Source: Sphingomonadaceae bacterium
GTDB taxonomy: Bacteria > Pseudomonadota > Alphaproteobacteria > Sphingomonadales > Sphingomonadaceae
Reading direction: 5' to 3'
Length of the DNA: 64,000 nt
Assembly (NCBI GenBank): GCA_024236195.1
Contig: JACKKZ010000005.1
Coordinates: 293,983-357,982 of the forward strand
A model generated the notes under the pieces. That model searched no databases. It was given only the letters and a program-made list of their open reading frames with translations, and was not told the origin of the DNA. Below, in pieces: positions 18,905 to 26,590 of this stretch (position 1 is its first letter; each line of letters begins with the position of its first letter). The position numbers and the translations under genes were made by a program.

Positions 18905-19095
18905 GGCGTAGGTGCCGCCGGACGTCACGGGTTGTCCGGGAAACCGGACCTAAGAGGGAAGGAGGTGCGATACCTCCGCTGCCCCCGCAACTGTGACCGG
19001 GGAGCGAACCGCCCCAATGCCACTGCCTGATCGGGCGGGAAGGCGGGCGGCGAGCGATGATCCGGGAGCCAGGAGACCTGCCTGAGACGGTCGTT
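18905..19095 (+). ncRNA. Cobalamin (AdoCbl) riboswitch
   Basis: Contains the conserved landmarks in order: GGTGCC at 18911, AAGAGGGAA ending the first arm (18952-18960), GGAGGTGCGATACCTCC hairpin, GCTGCCCCCGCAACTGTGA (18978-18996), GCCACTG near 19019, GGGAAGGCGGGCGG, and the B12-box end GAGCCAGGAGACCTGCC (19066-19082). It lies about 110 bp upstream of btuB. Cobalamin binding should reduce expression of the transport genes. Exact ends are estimated. Confidence 0.95.
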
Positions 19096-19202
19096 CCGCA
19101 GCCGGGCGGGGTGCACCGGGATGCAGCGTGGACTGAGCGCAATCGGAAGCGCGCGCAGGCCTCTCGCCATGAACGGCATATCGTTCAATGTGCGGAGGTT
19201 TT

Positions 19203-21068
19203 ATGCGTAAATATCTGTTTTTGATGGGGTCTTGTCTGGCTGCTGCTCAACCTGCCTTCGCGCAGGATGCGGATGACGGCGAAGGTCAGATTGTCATGAT
19301 TCATTACCGCTGGCAGCCCATGATCACTGTTACCGCTGACGGGATGGGCACGACAATCGGCAATACTGGCCAGCCCGCAATCGTGATCGACACGGACGAG
19401 ATCGACAGCATCCAGGGAGCAGACATCACCCGCGTCCTCCAGCGCGTGCCGGGGGTTGCGATCACCCGCAATGGCGGAGTCGGTGCCTTCACCGGGGTGA
19501 GCATTCGCGGCGCGGCGTCGGAGCAATTGCTGGTGCTGGTCGATGGCGTTCCGGTGGCAGACCCGGCATCACCCAGCGGCGGGTTTGATTTCGGCAACCT
19601 CCTCACCGGCATGGCGGGCAAGGTCGACCTGCTGCGCGGGGCCAATTCGGTGATCTGGGGTTCGGACGCGCTGGCGGGGGTGATCGACATCTCCACCCGC
19701 CGCGATACGGGGCTGAGCGCCAGCGCGGAATATGGCAGCAATGACACAGCGTTGCTGCGCGGCAATGGCGGGCTGTCTGGCGATGGCTATTTTCTCGGCC
19801 TTTCAAGCAGCTGGTACACCAGCGACGGCTTCTCCGCCGCCGCCAATGGCAGCGAGCCGGACGGGTTTGAGCAAGTCGCGCTCGGCGGCAGCGCCTTTGT
19901 CGACGTGACGCCGGAACTGGAAGTCTTCGCGCGCGGCGAATGGAGCAAGTCCACGCTCGATATCGACGGCTTCCCCGCGCCAACCTACCAGCTCGCCGAC
20001 ACTGCAGAATATCAGCGCACGCGGCGCTGGTCGGCGGCTAGCGGGTTCAACTATTACGGCATGAATTGGACGCTGAAGGGTGCCTATTCGCGCGCCTATA
20101 CCAAGCGCGGCTATTACGATCCCGCTTTCGGCAGCGCGCCTTCTTTTGAAGGGCTGGGGCGGTCTGAGCAGGTGACCATGCGCGGCTCCTACCGCCTGAT
20201 CGGGGGGCTTTCGCTGGCCTTTGGTGGTGAGCATGAATGGAGTCGCTTCAGCACCACCTTCGACACCCCGGCCAAGACCCACAGCACCGGTGGCTATCTC
20301 CAGCTTGGCTGGGAAATGGACGCGCTGGCGGTGCATGTCGGCGGCAGGGTGGATGACCACCAGCGCTTTGGCACCCATGCGACGTTCGGCGCGGATATTA
20401 GCTATGGCCTCGGCGATAGCTGGCGTGTGCGAGCGAGCATTGGTGAGGGTTTCAAGGCACCGACGCTCTACCAGCTCTACAGCTTTTATGGCGACACCCA
20501 GCTGCAACCCGAACAGAGCACCAGTTTCGATTTTGGGATCGAAAAGGGACAGCGCGGGCAGGGCGTGCATGTCGCGCTCACGGCTTTCCGGCGGGATAGC
20601 GAACAGCTGATTGGCTTCGGCTTCACCACTGCGCGCCCCTTCGGCGTCTATATTAACACCGGCCGCGCCCGCGCGCAGGGGATCGAGCTGGAGGCAGACT
20701 ATGAAGTCGCCCTGGGCCTGACTATCGCAGGCAATTACAGCTATATCGGCACCGAAGACCGCGCGACAGGCAACGACCTCGCCCGCCGCCCGCGCCATGT
20801 GGCGACGCTCTATGTGGATTGGGAGCATGAGTCCGGTTTCAAGCTCGGCGCTGATTTGCGTGTCGCCGGTCGCAGCTTTGACGATGGCGGGAACTTCACC
20901 CGGCTTGGCGGCTATGCCGTGGCGGATGTGCGCGCCAGCCTGCCGGTTTCTGACCAGTTCGAGCTGTTTGGCCGGATCGAGAATATCTTGGACGAGGACT
21001 ACCAGACCGCCGCTGGCTACGCGACACAGGGCCGCGCGGCCTTTGTCGGGGTCAGGGCGACAATGTGA
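19203..21068 (+). CDS. btuB: TonB-dependent outer membrane cobalamin receptor
   Basis: 621 aa from the ATG at 19203 (MRKYLFLMGSCLAAAQPAFA, signal peptide), with GCGGAGG 6-12 nt upstream. Plug domain with a TonB-box-like MITVTADG near 40 and VLQRVPGVAITRNGG, VSIRGAASEQLLVLVDG and LRGANSVIWGSDALAGVI; then a 22-strand-type barrel ending with NILDEDYQTAAGY and a C-terminal GVRATM. The riboswitch upstream and btuF, btuC, btuD downstream make corrinoid import by far the best assignment. The barrel end lacks the usual terminal aromatic residue. A palindromic repeat follows directly after the stop. Confidence 0.95.
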   Translation: MRKYLFLMGSCLAAAQPAFAQDADDGEGQIVMIHYRWQPMITVTADGMGTTIGNTGQPAIVIDTDEIDSIQGADITRVLQRVPGVAITRNGGVGAFTGVSIRGAASEQLLVLVDGVPVADPASPSGGFDFGNLLTGMAGKVDLLRGANSVIWGSDALAGVIDISTRRDTGLSASAEYGSNDTALLRGNGGLSGDGYFLGLSSSWYTSDGFSAAANGSEPDGFEQVALGGSAFVDVTPELEVFARGEWSKSTLDIDGFPAPTYQLADTAEYQRTRRWSAASGFNYYGMNWTLKGAYSRAYTKRGYYDPAFGSAPSFEGLGRSEQVTMRGSYRLIGGLSLAFGGEHEWSRFSTTFDTPAKTHSTGGYLQLGWEMDALAVHVGGRVDDHQRFGTHATFGADISYGLGDSWRVRASIGEGFKAPTLYQLYSFYGDTQLQPEQSTSFDFGIEKGQRGQGVHVALTAFRRDSEQLIGFGFTTARPFGVYINTGRARAQGIELEADYEVALGLTIAGNYSYIGTEDRATGNDLARRPRHVATLYVDWEHESGFKLGADLRVAGRSFDDGGNFTRLGGYAVADVRASLPVSDQFELFGRIENILDEDYQTAAGYATQGRAAFVGVRATM

Positions 21069-21223
21069 GGGTGAAGACCTTCATCCAGCTTATGCTAGGC
21101 GCTTCGCGCCAAGCTCCAGCATCCTTCTCCCACCGGGAGAAGGATTGGCGTCGCGCTCCTTCTCCCGGTGGGAGAAGGATGGCGAAGTTTGCTCCGCAAG
21201 GAGCTAGCGCAGCCTGGATGAGG
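21069..21223. repeat. Family B palindromic repeat between btuB and btuF
   Basis: An inverted pair, CTTCATCCAGCTTATGCTAGG at the left and CTAGCGCAGCCTGGATGAGG at the right, encloses CCTTCTCCCACCGGGAGAAGG and CTCCTTCTCCCGGTGGGAGAAGG hairpins. It starts within 10 bp of the btuB stop, and its right end contains the ATG used by btuF. Sister copies: 23894-24042, 36484-36652 and, more diverged, 6532-6667. Confidence 0.85.
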
Positions 21224-22021
21224 GTTTTTGCGTTCGCTTTTCTCGCAAGCGCCTGCACCCCCGCTCAACACACACATCAAACCTCCGACCAGCCCACCAT
21301 CGTCAGCCTCAACCCCTGCAGCGATGCGATCCTGGCGGAGGTGGCGGACCCGGCGCAGATCCTTGCGATCAGCCACTATAGCCACGATCCACGCGCAACC
21401 TCGATGGACCTCGCCACAGCAAGGCGTTTTGCCGTGACCGGCGGGACAGTGGAGGAAGTGCTCGCGCTCAGGCCCGATGTGGTGGTGGCGAGCGCCTTTA
21501 TTGACCCCGCCGCAAGGCTGGGTTTCGAGCGGCTGGGGCTGAAGGTCGAGACGCTCGGCATGGTCGGCACGGTTGAAGAAAGCGAAGCGCAAATTCGCCA
21601 ACTGGCGGCGCTTGCGGGCCATCCCGAACGCGGCGAAGCGCTGATAGCCCGGATCGAAGCCGCGCTCTCCGCCAATCGCGGCGAGGGCGAGACGATCCCG
21701 GCGGTCCTCTGGCAACCGGGCGGGATCGTGCCGGGCGAGGGGCAGCTGGTCGATGGCCTGATGCGCAATGCTGGTTTCGCCAGCCACAGCGCCGCACGCG
21801 GGATGGCGCAGGCGGAGTATCTCTCGCTGGAAAGCCTGCTGGCTGCTCCGCCAGAGGTTTTGCTGGTCGCGGGGCAGGAACGGATGCAGACACATCCCGC
21901 ACTGGATGCCGTGCCGCAGATGCAGCGCGCGGATTATGCGCCCAGCCTGCTCTATTGCGGCGGGCCGACGATTATCCGCGCGGCGGAGCGGCTGGGTGAG
22001 GTGCGGAGGAGATTGCAATGA
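21218..22021 (+). CDS. btuF: Periplasmic cobalamin-binding lipoprotein/substrate-binding protein
   Basis: 267 aa from the ATG at 21218: MRVFAFAFLASACTPAQ is a lipoprotein signal with lipobox LASA|C. The frame is open back to 21065 but that part is repeat sequence. The family core is evident: PTIVSLNPCSDAILAEVADP, RRFAVTGGTVEEVLALRPDV and ALWPSLL-like YAPSLLYCGGPTIIRAAERL. Class III ABC binding proteins of this type deliver corrinoid to BtuCD. The start codon sits in the GGATGAGGG end of the repeat, with AAGGAG about 14 nt upstream, an unusual translational start. Other metal-chelate ligands are possible, but the locus points to B12. Confidence 0.88.
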   Translation: MRVFAFAFLASACTPAQHTHQTSDQPTIVSLNPCSDAILAEVADPAQILAISHYSHDPRATSMDLATARRFAVTGGTVEEVLALRPDVVVASAFIDPAARLGFERLGLKVETLGMVGTVEESEAQIRQLAALAGHPERGEALIARIEAALSANRGEGETIPAVLWQPGGIVPGEGQLVDGLMRNAGFASHSAARGMAQAEYLSLESLLAAPPEVLLVAGQERMQTHPALDAVPQMQRADYAPSLLYCGGPTIIRAAERLGEVRRRLQ

Positions 22022-22035
22022 TGGCACTCTGCATC

Positions 22036-22195
22036 AAAGATCCTCCCCATTTTTCCGCAGGACAAATAGGGAGGGGGACCGCGAGACCGCAGGGCTCGGG
22101 GTGGAGGGGGGATGGCGTTCCATACCCCTCCGTCACGCCGCCTGCAGCGGCGCGCCACCTCCCCAAATGGCTCCGCAATTTGGGGAGGATCCAGT
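22036..22195. repeat. Family A palindromic repeat between btuF and btuC
   Basis: Left arm GATCCTCCCCATTTTTCCGC faces right arm GCGGCGC...CCTCCCCAAATGGCTCC and TTTGGGGAGGATCC, with internal GGGAGGGGGACCG and GTGGAGGGG modules like those at 123-184. The right end GGGGAGGATCC lies 7-17 nt before the btuC ATG and is the only plausible ribosome-binding site for it. Confidence 0.8.
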
Positions 22196-22199
22196 GCCC

Positions 22200-23165
22200 A
22201 TGACCCGCCCGATCCCCCTGCTGCTGCTCCTCCTCGCCATCGCCTTCCCGCTGTCATTACTGGCGGGGCGGGTGTGGCTTGATTTCAGCGCGACGCCCAA
22301 TGCCATGGTGATCCTTGCCGAGCTCCGCTTGCCGCGCTCGGTGCTGGCGCTGGTGATCGGCGCGGGGCTGGGCGCATCGGGAGCGGCGATGCAGGGCTAT
22401 CTCCGCAACCCGCTGGCCGACCCCGGCCTGTTCGGTATTGCACCCGGTGCGGCACTGGGCGCGGTGGCGAGTTTCTGGTTCGGCTATGCGGCGAGCGCGT
22501 GGCTGCTGCCGCTGTTCGCACTGGCTGGCGCGGCAGGGGCGATGGCGCTGCTGGCGCTGATCGCGGGGCGCACCGCCAGCGGAACGCAGGGCATCGCGCT
22601 GTTCACATTGGGCGGGATGATGCTGGCGAGCCTCGCCGGGGCGCTCACCAGCCTGATGATTTCGCTCGCCCCCAATGCCTTCGCCATGAGCGAGATCGTG
22701 ACCTGGCTGATGGGCGCGCTGACCGACCGGGGGTGGAGCGAAGTCTGGCTCGCCGCGCCGCTGACGCTGGCGGGGATCGCCTGCCTGCTGGTGGCGGGCA
22801 AGGGGCTGGACGCGCTGACCCTGGGCGAAGCCGCGGCACGCTCGTTGGGGGTGCGCCCCGGTGTGCTGCAGATCTGGCTGGTGGCCGGTGTCGGGCTGAC
22901 CGTAGGCAGCGGTGTGGCTGTCGCGGGTATTATCGGCTTTGTGGGGCTGGTGGTGCCGCATCTGGTGCGCCCGCTGACCGACCGGAGGCCGTCGCAGTTG
23001 ATCCTGCCGAGCGCCATGGCGGGGGCCTTGCTGGTGCTGGTGGCGGATTCTGTCTGCCGCATCCTGCCACTGGTGACGGAATTGCGGCTGGGCATCGCGC
23101 TGAGCCTGATCGGCGCGCCTTTCTTCCTCCATTTGCTGCTGCGCATGCGGCAGGGGGCGATGTGA
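22200..23165 (+). CDS. btuC: Cobalamin ABC transporter permease
   Basis: 321 aa, starting MTRPIPLLLLLLAIAFPLS at 22200; the upstream part of the open frame overlaps btuF and is not used. About ten transmembrane segments, with the FecCD signatures RLPRSVLALVIGAGLGASGA, MQGYLRNPLADPGLFGIAPG, and GFVGLVVPHLVRPLTDRRP, the last contacting the ATPase. It forms the inner-membrane channel for corrinoids. The stop overlaps the btuD start (TGATG). Length matches BtuC/FecD. Confidence 0.93.
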   Translation: MTRPIPLLLLLLAIAFPLSLLAGRVWLDFSATPNAMVILAELRLPRSVLALVIGAGLGASGAAMQGYLRNPLADPGLFGIAPGAALGAVASFWFGYAASAWLLPLFALAGAAGAMALLALIAGRTASGTQGIALFTLGGMMLASLAGALTSLMISLAPNAFAMSEIVTWLMGALTDRGWSEVWLAAPLTLAGIACLLVAGKGLDALTLGEAAARSLGVRPGVLQIWLVAGVGLTVGSGVAVAGIIGFVGLVVPHLVRPLTDRRPSQLILPSAMAGALLVLVADSVCRILPLVTELRLGIALSLIGAPFFLHLLLRMRQGAM

Positions 23166-23917
23166 TGCTGGGCGCACGCGATCTTCATCTTGCAGGTCGG
23201 CTGTCCGGTGTTTCCGCCGCGCTGGAGCCCGGCCAGATCACCGCCATTTGCGGGCCGAATGGCGCGGGCAAGTCGAGCCTGCTCTCCTGCCTCGCGGCCT
23301 TGCTTGTGCCGGACGCAGGCGTGGTCGAGCTGGACGGTGCGCCGCTGGCAGCCATGCCGCCACGCCTGCGCGCGCAGAAGATCGGCTACTTGCCGCAGCA
23401 AGGCGAAGTGGCGTGGGACGTTGCCGTGCGCAGCCTCGTCGCGCTGGGGCGCTTGCCGCATGGGGATGACGGGGCAGAGGCTATCGAACGCGCGCTCAAT
23501 GCGCTGGATTTGCAGGCATTGGCTGATCGTCCTGTTTCACGCCTTTCGGGCGGCGAGAAAGCGCGGGCCTTGCTGGCGCGGGTGCTGGCGGGGGAACCGG
23601 CATGGATCCTCGCGGACGAACCGCTTGCGGCGCTGGATCTGGCGCACCAGCTGAAGCTGCTTGCTCATCTGCGCCATGCGGCAGAGGGCGGGGCAGGGGT
23701 GGTGCTGGTACTACACGACCTCGCGCTGGCGATGAACCATGCGGACCGGGTGCTGGTGCTGGATAACGGTGCGGTAGCGGCTGACGGTGCGCCGGAAGAG
23801 GCGCTCTCTGCCGAAGTGATCCAACGCGTCTGGGGCGTCAGCGCGCAATGGCTGGGCCAACGGGGCGCGCAGGCGCTGGTGGCGAGAGATTGTAGCCCCT
23901 CATCCAACTGCGACTAG
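23165..23917 (+). CDS. btuD: Cobalamin ABC transporter ATP-binding protein
   Basis: 250 aa. Walker A GPNGAGKSS at 30-38, Q-loop LPQQGEVAW near 78, signature LSGGEKARALLARVLAG near 130, Walker B WILADEPLAALD and the H-loop VLVLHDLALA. It powers the BtuC channel. The start overlaps the btuC stop by 1 nt, implying translational coupling. The last seven codons and the TAG stop (23894-23917) are the beginning of a family B repeat, so the native C-terminus was probably altered by the insertion. Nucleotide-binding motifs are intact and far from the altered tail. Confidence 0.93.
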   Translation: MLGARDLHLAGRLSGVSAALEPGQITAICGPNGAGKSSLLSCLAALLVPDAGVVELDGAPLAAMPPRLRAQKIGYLPQQGEVAWDVAVRSLVALGRLPHGDDGAEAIERALNALDLQALADRPVSRLSGGEKARALLARVLAGEPAWILADEPLAALDLAHQLKLLAHLRHAAEGGAGVVLVLHDLALAMNHADRVLVLDNGAVAADGAPEEALSAEVIQRVWGVSAQWLGQRGAQALVARDCSPSSNCD

Positions 23918-24190
23918 GCGCATTGCGCCAAGTCTTCGTATCCTTCTCCCCAATGGAGAAGGGGGCTTGGTGCACTTCTTCTCCCGGTGGGAGAAGGATG
24001 GCGCAGCTTACTGCGAAGCAGTTAGCGCAGCCTGGATGAGGGTTTCAGGCCTGTCGGACCAGATCGAGACCCTTCCGTCACAGCGCCTCGCGGCGCTGCG
24101 CCACCACCCATTTTGCACTACGTGAAAAAGGGGAGGAGTTCACTAGGAAAGGCCGAGGAACATCAAGCCCCTCCCCTGAAGGATGAGGGG
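23894..24190. repeat. Family B repeat plus further palindromes after btuD
   Basis: CCCCTCATCCAACTGCGACTAG through CAGCCTGGATGAGGG (23894-24042) is a family B copy with CCTTCTCCCCAATGGAGAAGGG and TTCTCCCGGTGGGAGAAGG cores. It overlaps the btuD stop. From 24060 follow GCGCCTCGCGGCGCTGCGCC and, near 24165-24190, CCCCTCCCCTGAAGGATGAGGGGC. No gene is seen in this 285-bp gap, and the palindromes may act as a bidirectional terminator between btuD and the convergent peptidase gene. Confidence 0.75.
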
Positions 24191-24202
24191 CTGAATTGCA
24201 CT

Positions 24203-26404
24203 TTACTCGCCCCCGCCAGTTAGCCCGCGGGCTTCCAGCATCGGGGTGACGTCCGGCTTACGCCCGGCGAAATTGTCGAACATCACGAAGTAATCCATCG
24301 TCCCGCCACGGCTGAGCACCGTCTTGCGGTAATGGTCGCCATTGGCGCGGGTCAGGCCGCCATTGTCGCGGAACCACTTGCGGCTGTCGCGGTCCAGCAT
24401 CTCCGTCCAGAGGTAGGAGTAATAGCCGGAGCTGTAGCCGGTCGGGCCGGAGAAGATGTGGTTGAAATAGCTGGAGCGATAGCGCGGCGGGACCAGCCCG
24501 ATTTCCAGCCCCAGCTCCTTCAGCGAACGGCTTTCAAAGGCATCGACATCCGCCGCTGTCTTGATCTTCGCTGCTTCTTCCGGGCTCAGTGCATGCCACT
24601 TCATGTCGAGCAGCGCGGCTTCCACCACTTCGCCGAATTCATAGCCCTGGTTGAACTTCGCTGCCTTCTGGATCTTGGTGATCAGCTCCATCGGGATCGG
24701 CTTGCCGGTCTGGTAATGGACCGCATAATTGGCGAGCACTTCCGGATCGCTCGCCCACATTTCGTTCACCTGGCTGGGATATTCAACGAAGTCGCGCGCT
24801 GTGGCGGTGCCGGACAGCGAGGCATAGCGCTGGTCGGCAAACATGCCATGCAGCGCATGGCCGAATTCGTGGAACATCGTCTCCACATTGTCGAAGCTCA
24901 CCAGCTGCGGTTCGCCAGCCGGGGCCTTGGGAATGTTGAGCACATTATAGATCACCGGCTTGGTGCCATAGAGGTGGCTCTGGTCGACGAAATTGCTCAT
25001 CCACGCGCCGCCGCGCTTGCTGGGGCGCTGATAGGGATCAAAATAGAAGATCGCCAGTTCCGAGCCATCGGCATCGAACACGGTATAGACCGTCACATCG
25101 GGGTGATAGACGGGCAGGTCGGTGCGCTTTTCGAAAGTCAGGCCGTAAAGCTTGTTGGCAGCGTAAAACACGCCATCTTCCAGCACACGGGTGACTTCGA
25201 AATAGGGCTTCACCGCATCGGGATCGAGATCATATTTCTCTGCCCGGACCTGCTCGGCATAGCGCGCCCAGTCCCACGGCTTCACGTCGTAATTGCCGCC
25301 ATCGGCCTTGATCTGCGCGTTGAGCATCGCGGCTTCGCGCCGCTGCGTGGCGGCGAGGGCGGGGACCATCTGCTCCATGAAGCCCAGCGCGGTCTTGGGG
25401 TTCTTGGCCATGCGGTCATACATCACATAGCTCGCCCAGTCGGGCAGGCCGAACAGGGCGGCCTTGCGCGCGCGCAGCTGGGCGATTTCGGCGATCAGCA
25501 GGCGCGTGTCGTTCTCGTCACCCATCACGGCACGATCATGCGAGAGAGTGAACAGCTTCTCGCGCGTGGCGCGGTTTTCGAGGCTGGCGAGCAGCGGCTG
25601 CTGCGTCGTGTTCTGCAGCGCGATGGCATATTTGCCTTCCATGCCGCGCTCTGCCGCCAGCTTGGCAGCGGCTTCGATCTCGCCGTCGGACAGGCCGGCC
25701 AGTTCTTCCTTGCTATCCACCACCAGCGCACCGGCGACGGTGGCTGCGCGGACTTTCTGCGAGAAATCCGTGGTGACGGTGGAGAGGCGGCTGTTGATCG
25801 CTTTCACCTCTTCCTTCTGGTCGGCGGTCAGCAGCGCGCCTGCATGGACCATGCCGTCATAGGTGTTTTCCAGCAGCTTGCGATCCTCAACATCGAGGCC
25901 GAGGCTGTCGCGCATGTCATAGACCGTCTTCACCCGCGCAAACAGCACCGGATCGAGCGTGATCGCATCGAAATGCTGCGACAGTTTCGGGCCGATCTCC
26001 GCATCAATCGCATCGAGCGTGTCATTGGTGTTGGACCCGGTGAGCGCGTAGAACACGGCGGCCACGCGGCCGAGCATCTGGCCGGAGGTTTCCAGCGCGA
26101 CGATGGTGTTCTGGAAGGTCGGCGCTTCGGGATTGTCGCGGATGCGGGCGATTTCCGCATCATGGATTTTCATCGCCTGTTCGAAGGCGGGCTTGTAATC
26201 CTCGTCCGAAATCTTCGTGAAATCAGGGGCATGGAAGGGCAAGCTGGAAGGCTGTGCGAAATAGCCGGTGGCTTGCGGCACTTCGGGCAGCGCGGCAGAA
26301 GCAGTGGACGTTTCAGCAGCGCTATCCATGGTCGTGCATCCTGCAAGAGTGGCCGCGCCGATCAGCGCGGTGGCGGCGGTGGCAAGCAGCCGGGCCTTGG
26401 TCAT
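24203..26404 (-). CDS. M3 family metallopeptidase (oligopeptidase/dipeptidyl carboxypeptidase-like), lipoprotein
   Basis: 733 aa from the ATG at 26404, with AAGGGGAA upstream; nine codons further upstream are open. Signal peptide with lipobox TLAG|C at about residue 22, followed by a Ser/Thr/Ala linker. The zinc-binding motif is H512EFGH516 (in FHEFGHALHG), with the third ligand expected in the NEMWASDPE region. The substrate-clamping RYRSSYFNHIFSGPTGYSSG segment near 645-665 is typical of Dcp-type M3 enzymes. Exported anchoring indicates periplasmic peptide degradation. Length is slightly above cytoplasmic Dcp because of the lipoprotein leader. No obvious operon partner. Confidence 0.93.
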   Translation of the reverse strand: MTKARLLATAATALIGAATLAGCTTMDSAAETSTASAALPEVPQATGYFAQPSSLPFHAPDFTKISDEDYKPAFEQAMKIHDAEIARIRDNPEAPTFQNTIVALETSGQMLGRVAAVFYALTGSNTNDTLDAIDAEIGPKLSQHFDAITLDPVLFARVKTVYDMRDSLGLDVEDRKLLENTYDGMVHAGALLTADQKEEVKAINSRLSTVTTDFSQKVRAATVAGALVVDSKEELAGLSDGEIEAAAKLAAERGMEGKYAIALQNTTQQPLLASLENRATREKLFTLSHDRAVMGDENDTRLLIAEIAQLRARKAALFGLPDWASYVMYDRMAKNPKTALGFMEQMVPALAATQRREAAMLNAQIKADGGNYDVKPWDWARYAEQVRAEKYDLDPDAVKPYFEVTRVLEDGVFYAANKLYGLTFEKRTDLPVYHPDVTVYTVFDADGSELAIFYFDPYQRPSKRGGAWMSNFVDQSHLYGTKPVIYNVLNIPKAPAGEPQLVSFDNVETMFHEFGHALHGMFADQRYASLSGTATARDFVEYPSQVNEMWASDPEVLANYAVHYQTGKPIPMELITKIQKAAKFNQGYEFGEVVEAALLDMKWHALSPEEAAKIKTAADVDAFESRSLKELGLEIGLVPPRYRSSYFNHIFSGPTGYSSGYYSYLWTEMLDRDSRKWFRDNGGLTRANGDHYRKTVLSRGGTMDYFVMFDNFAGRKPDVTPMLEARGLTGGGE

Positions 26405-26590
26405 CTCGTATTCCCCTTTGAAAAAGCACATATCCGCAGCGATGCGGATTCAGCCCTGTTCCTGACAGAGCCTGCTTGAACCGGAGATTGATTGCAAATG
26501 CAACCGGCTGAAAGGCTGGAAGGCGCACGGCTCGACCAACGGCCAACAGGCAGCGACGGGGGTGTTTAGCGATTTTGCTAGCTGTGGGCG

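Noticed and set aside
21065..21217. N-terminal extension of BtuF (51 codons)
   Set aside because: The extension is palindromic repeat sequence; a proper lipoprotein signal begins at 21218.
24332..26479. 715-codon plus-strand open frame opposite the M3 peptidase
   Set aside because: Antisense shadow; no recognisable protein family, and the opposite strand has a complete catalytic motif.
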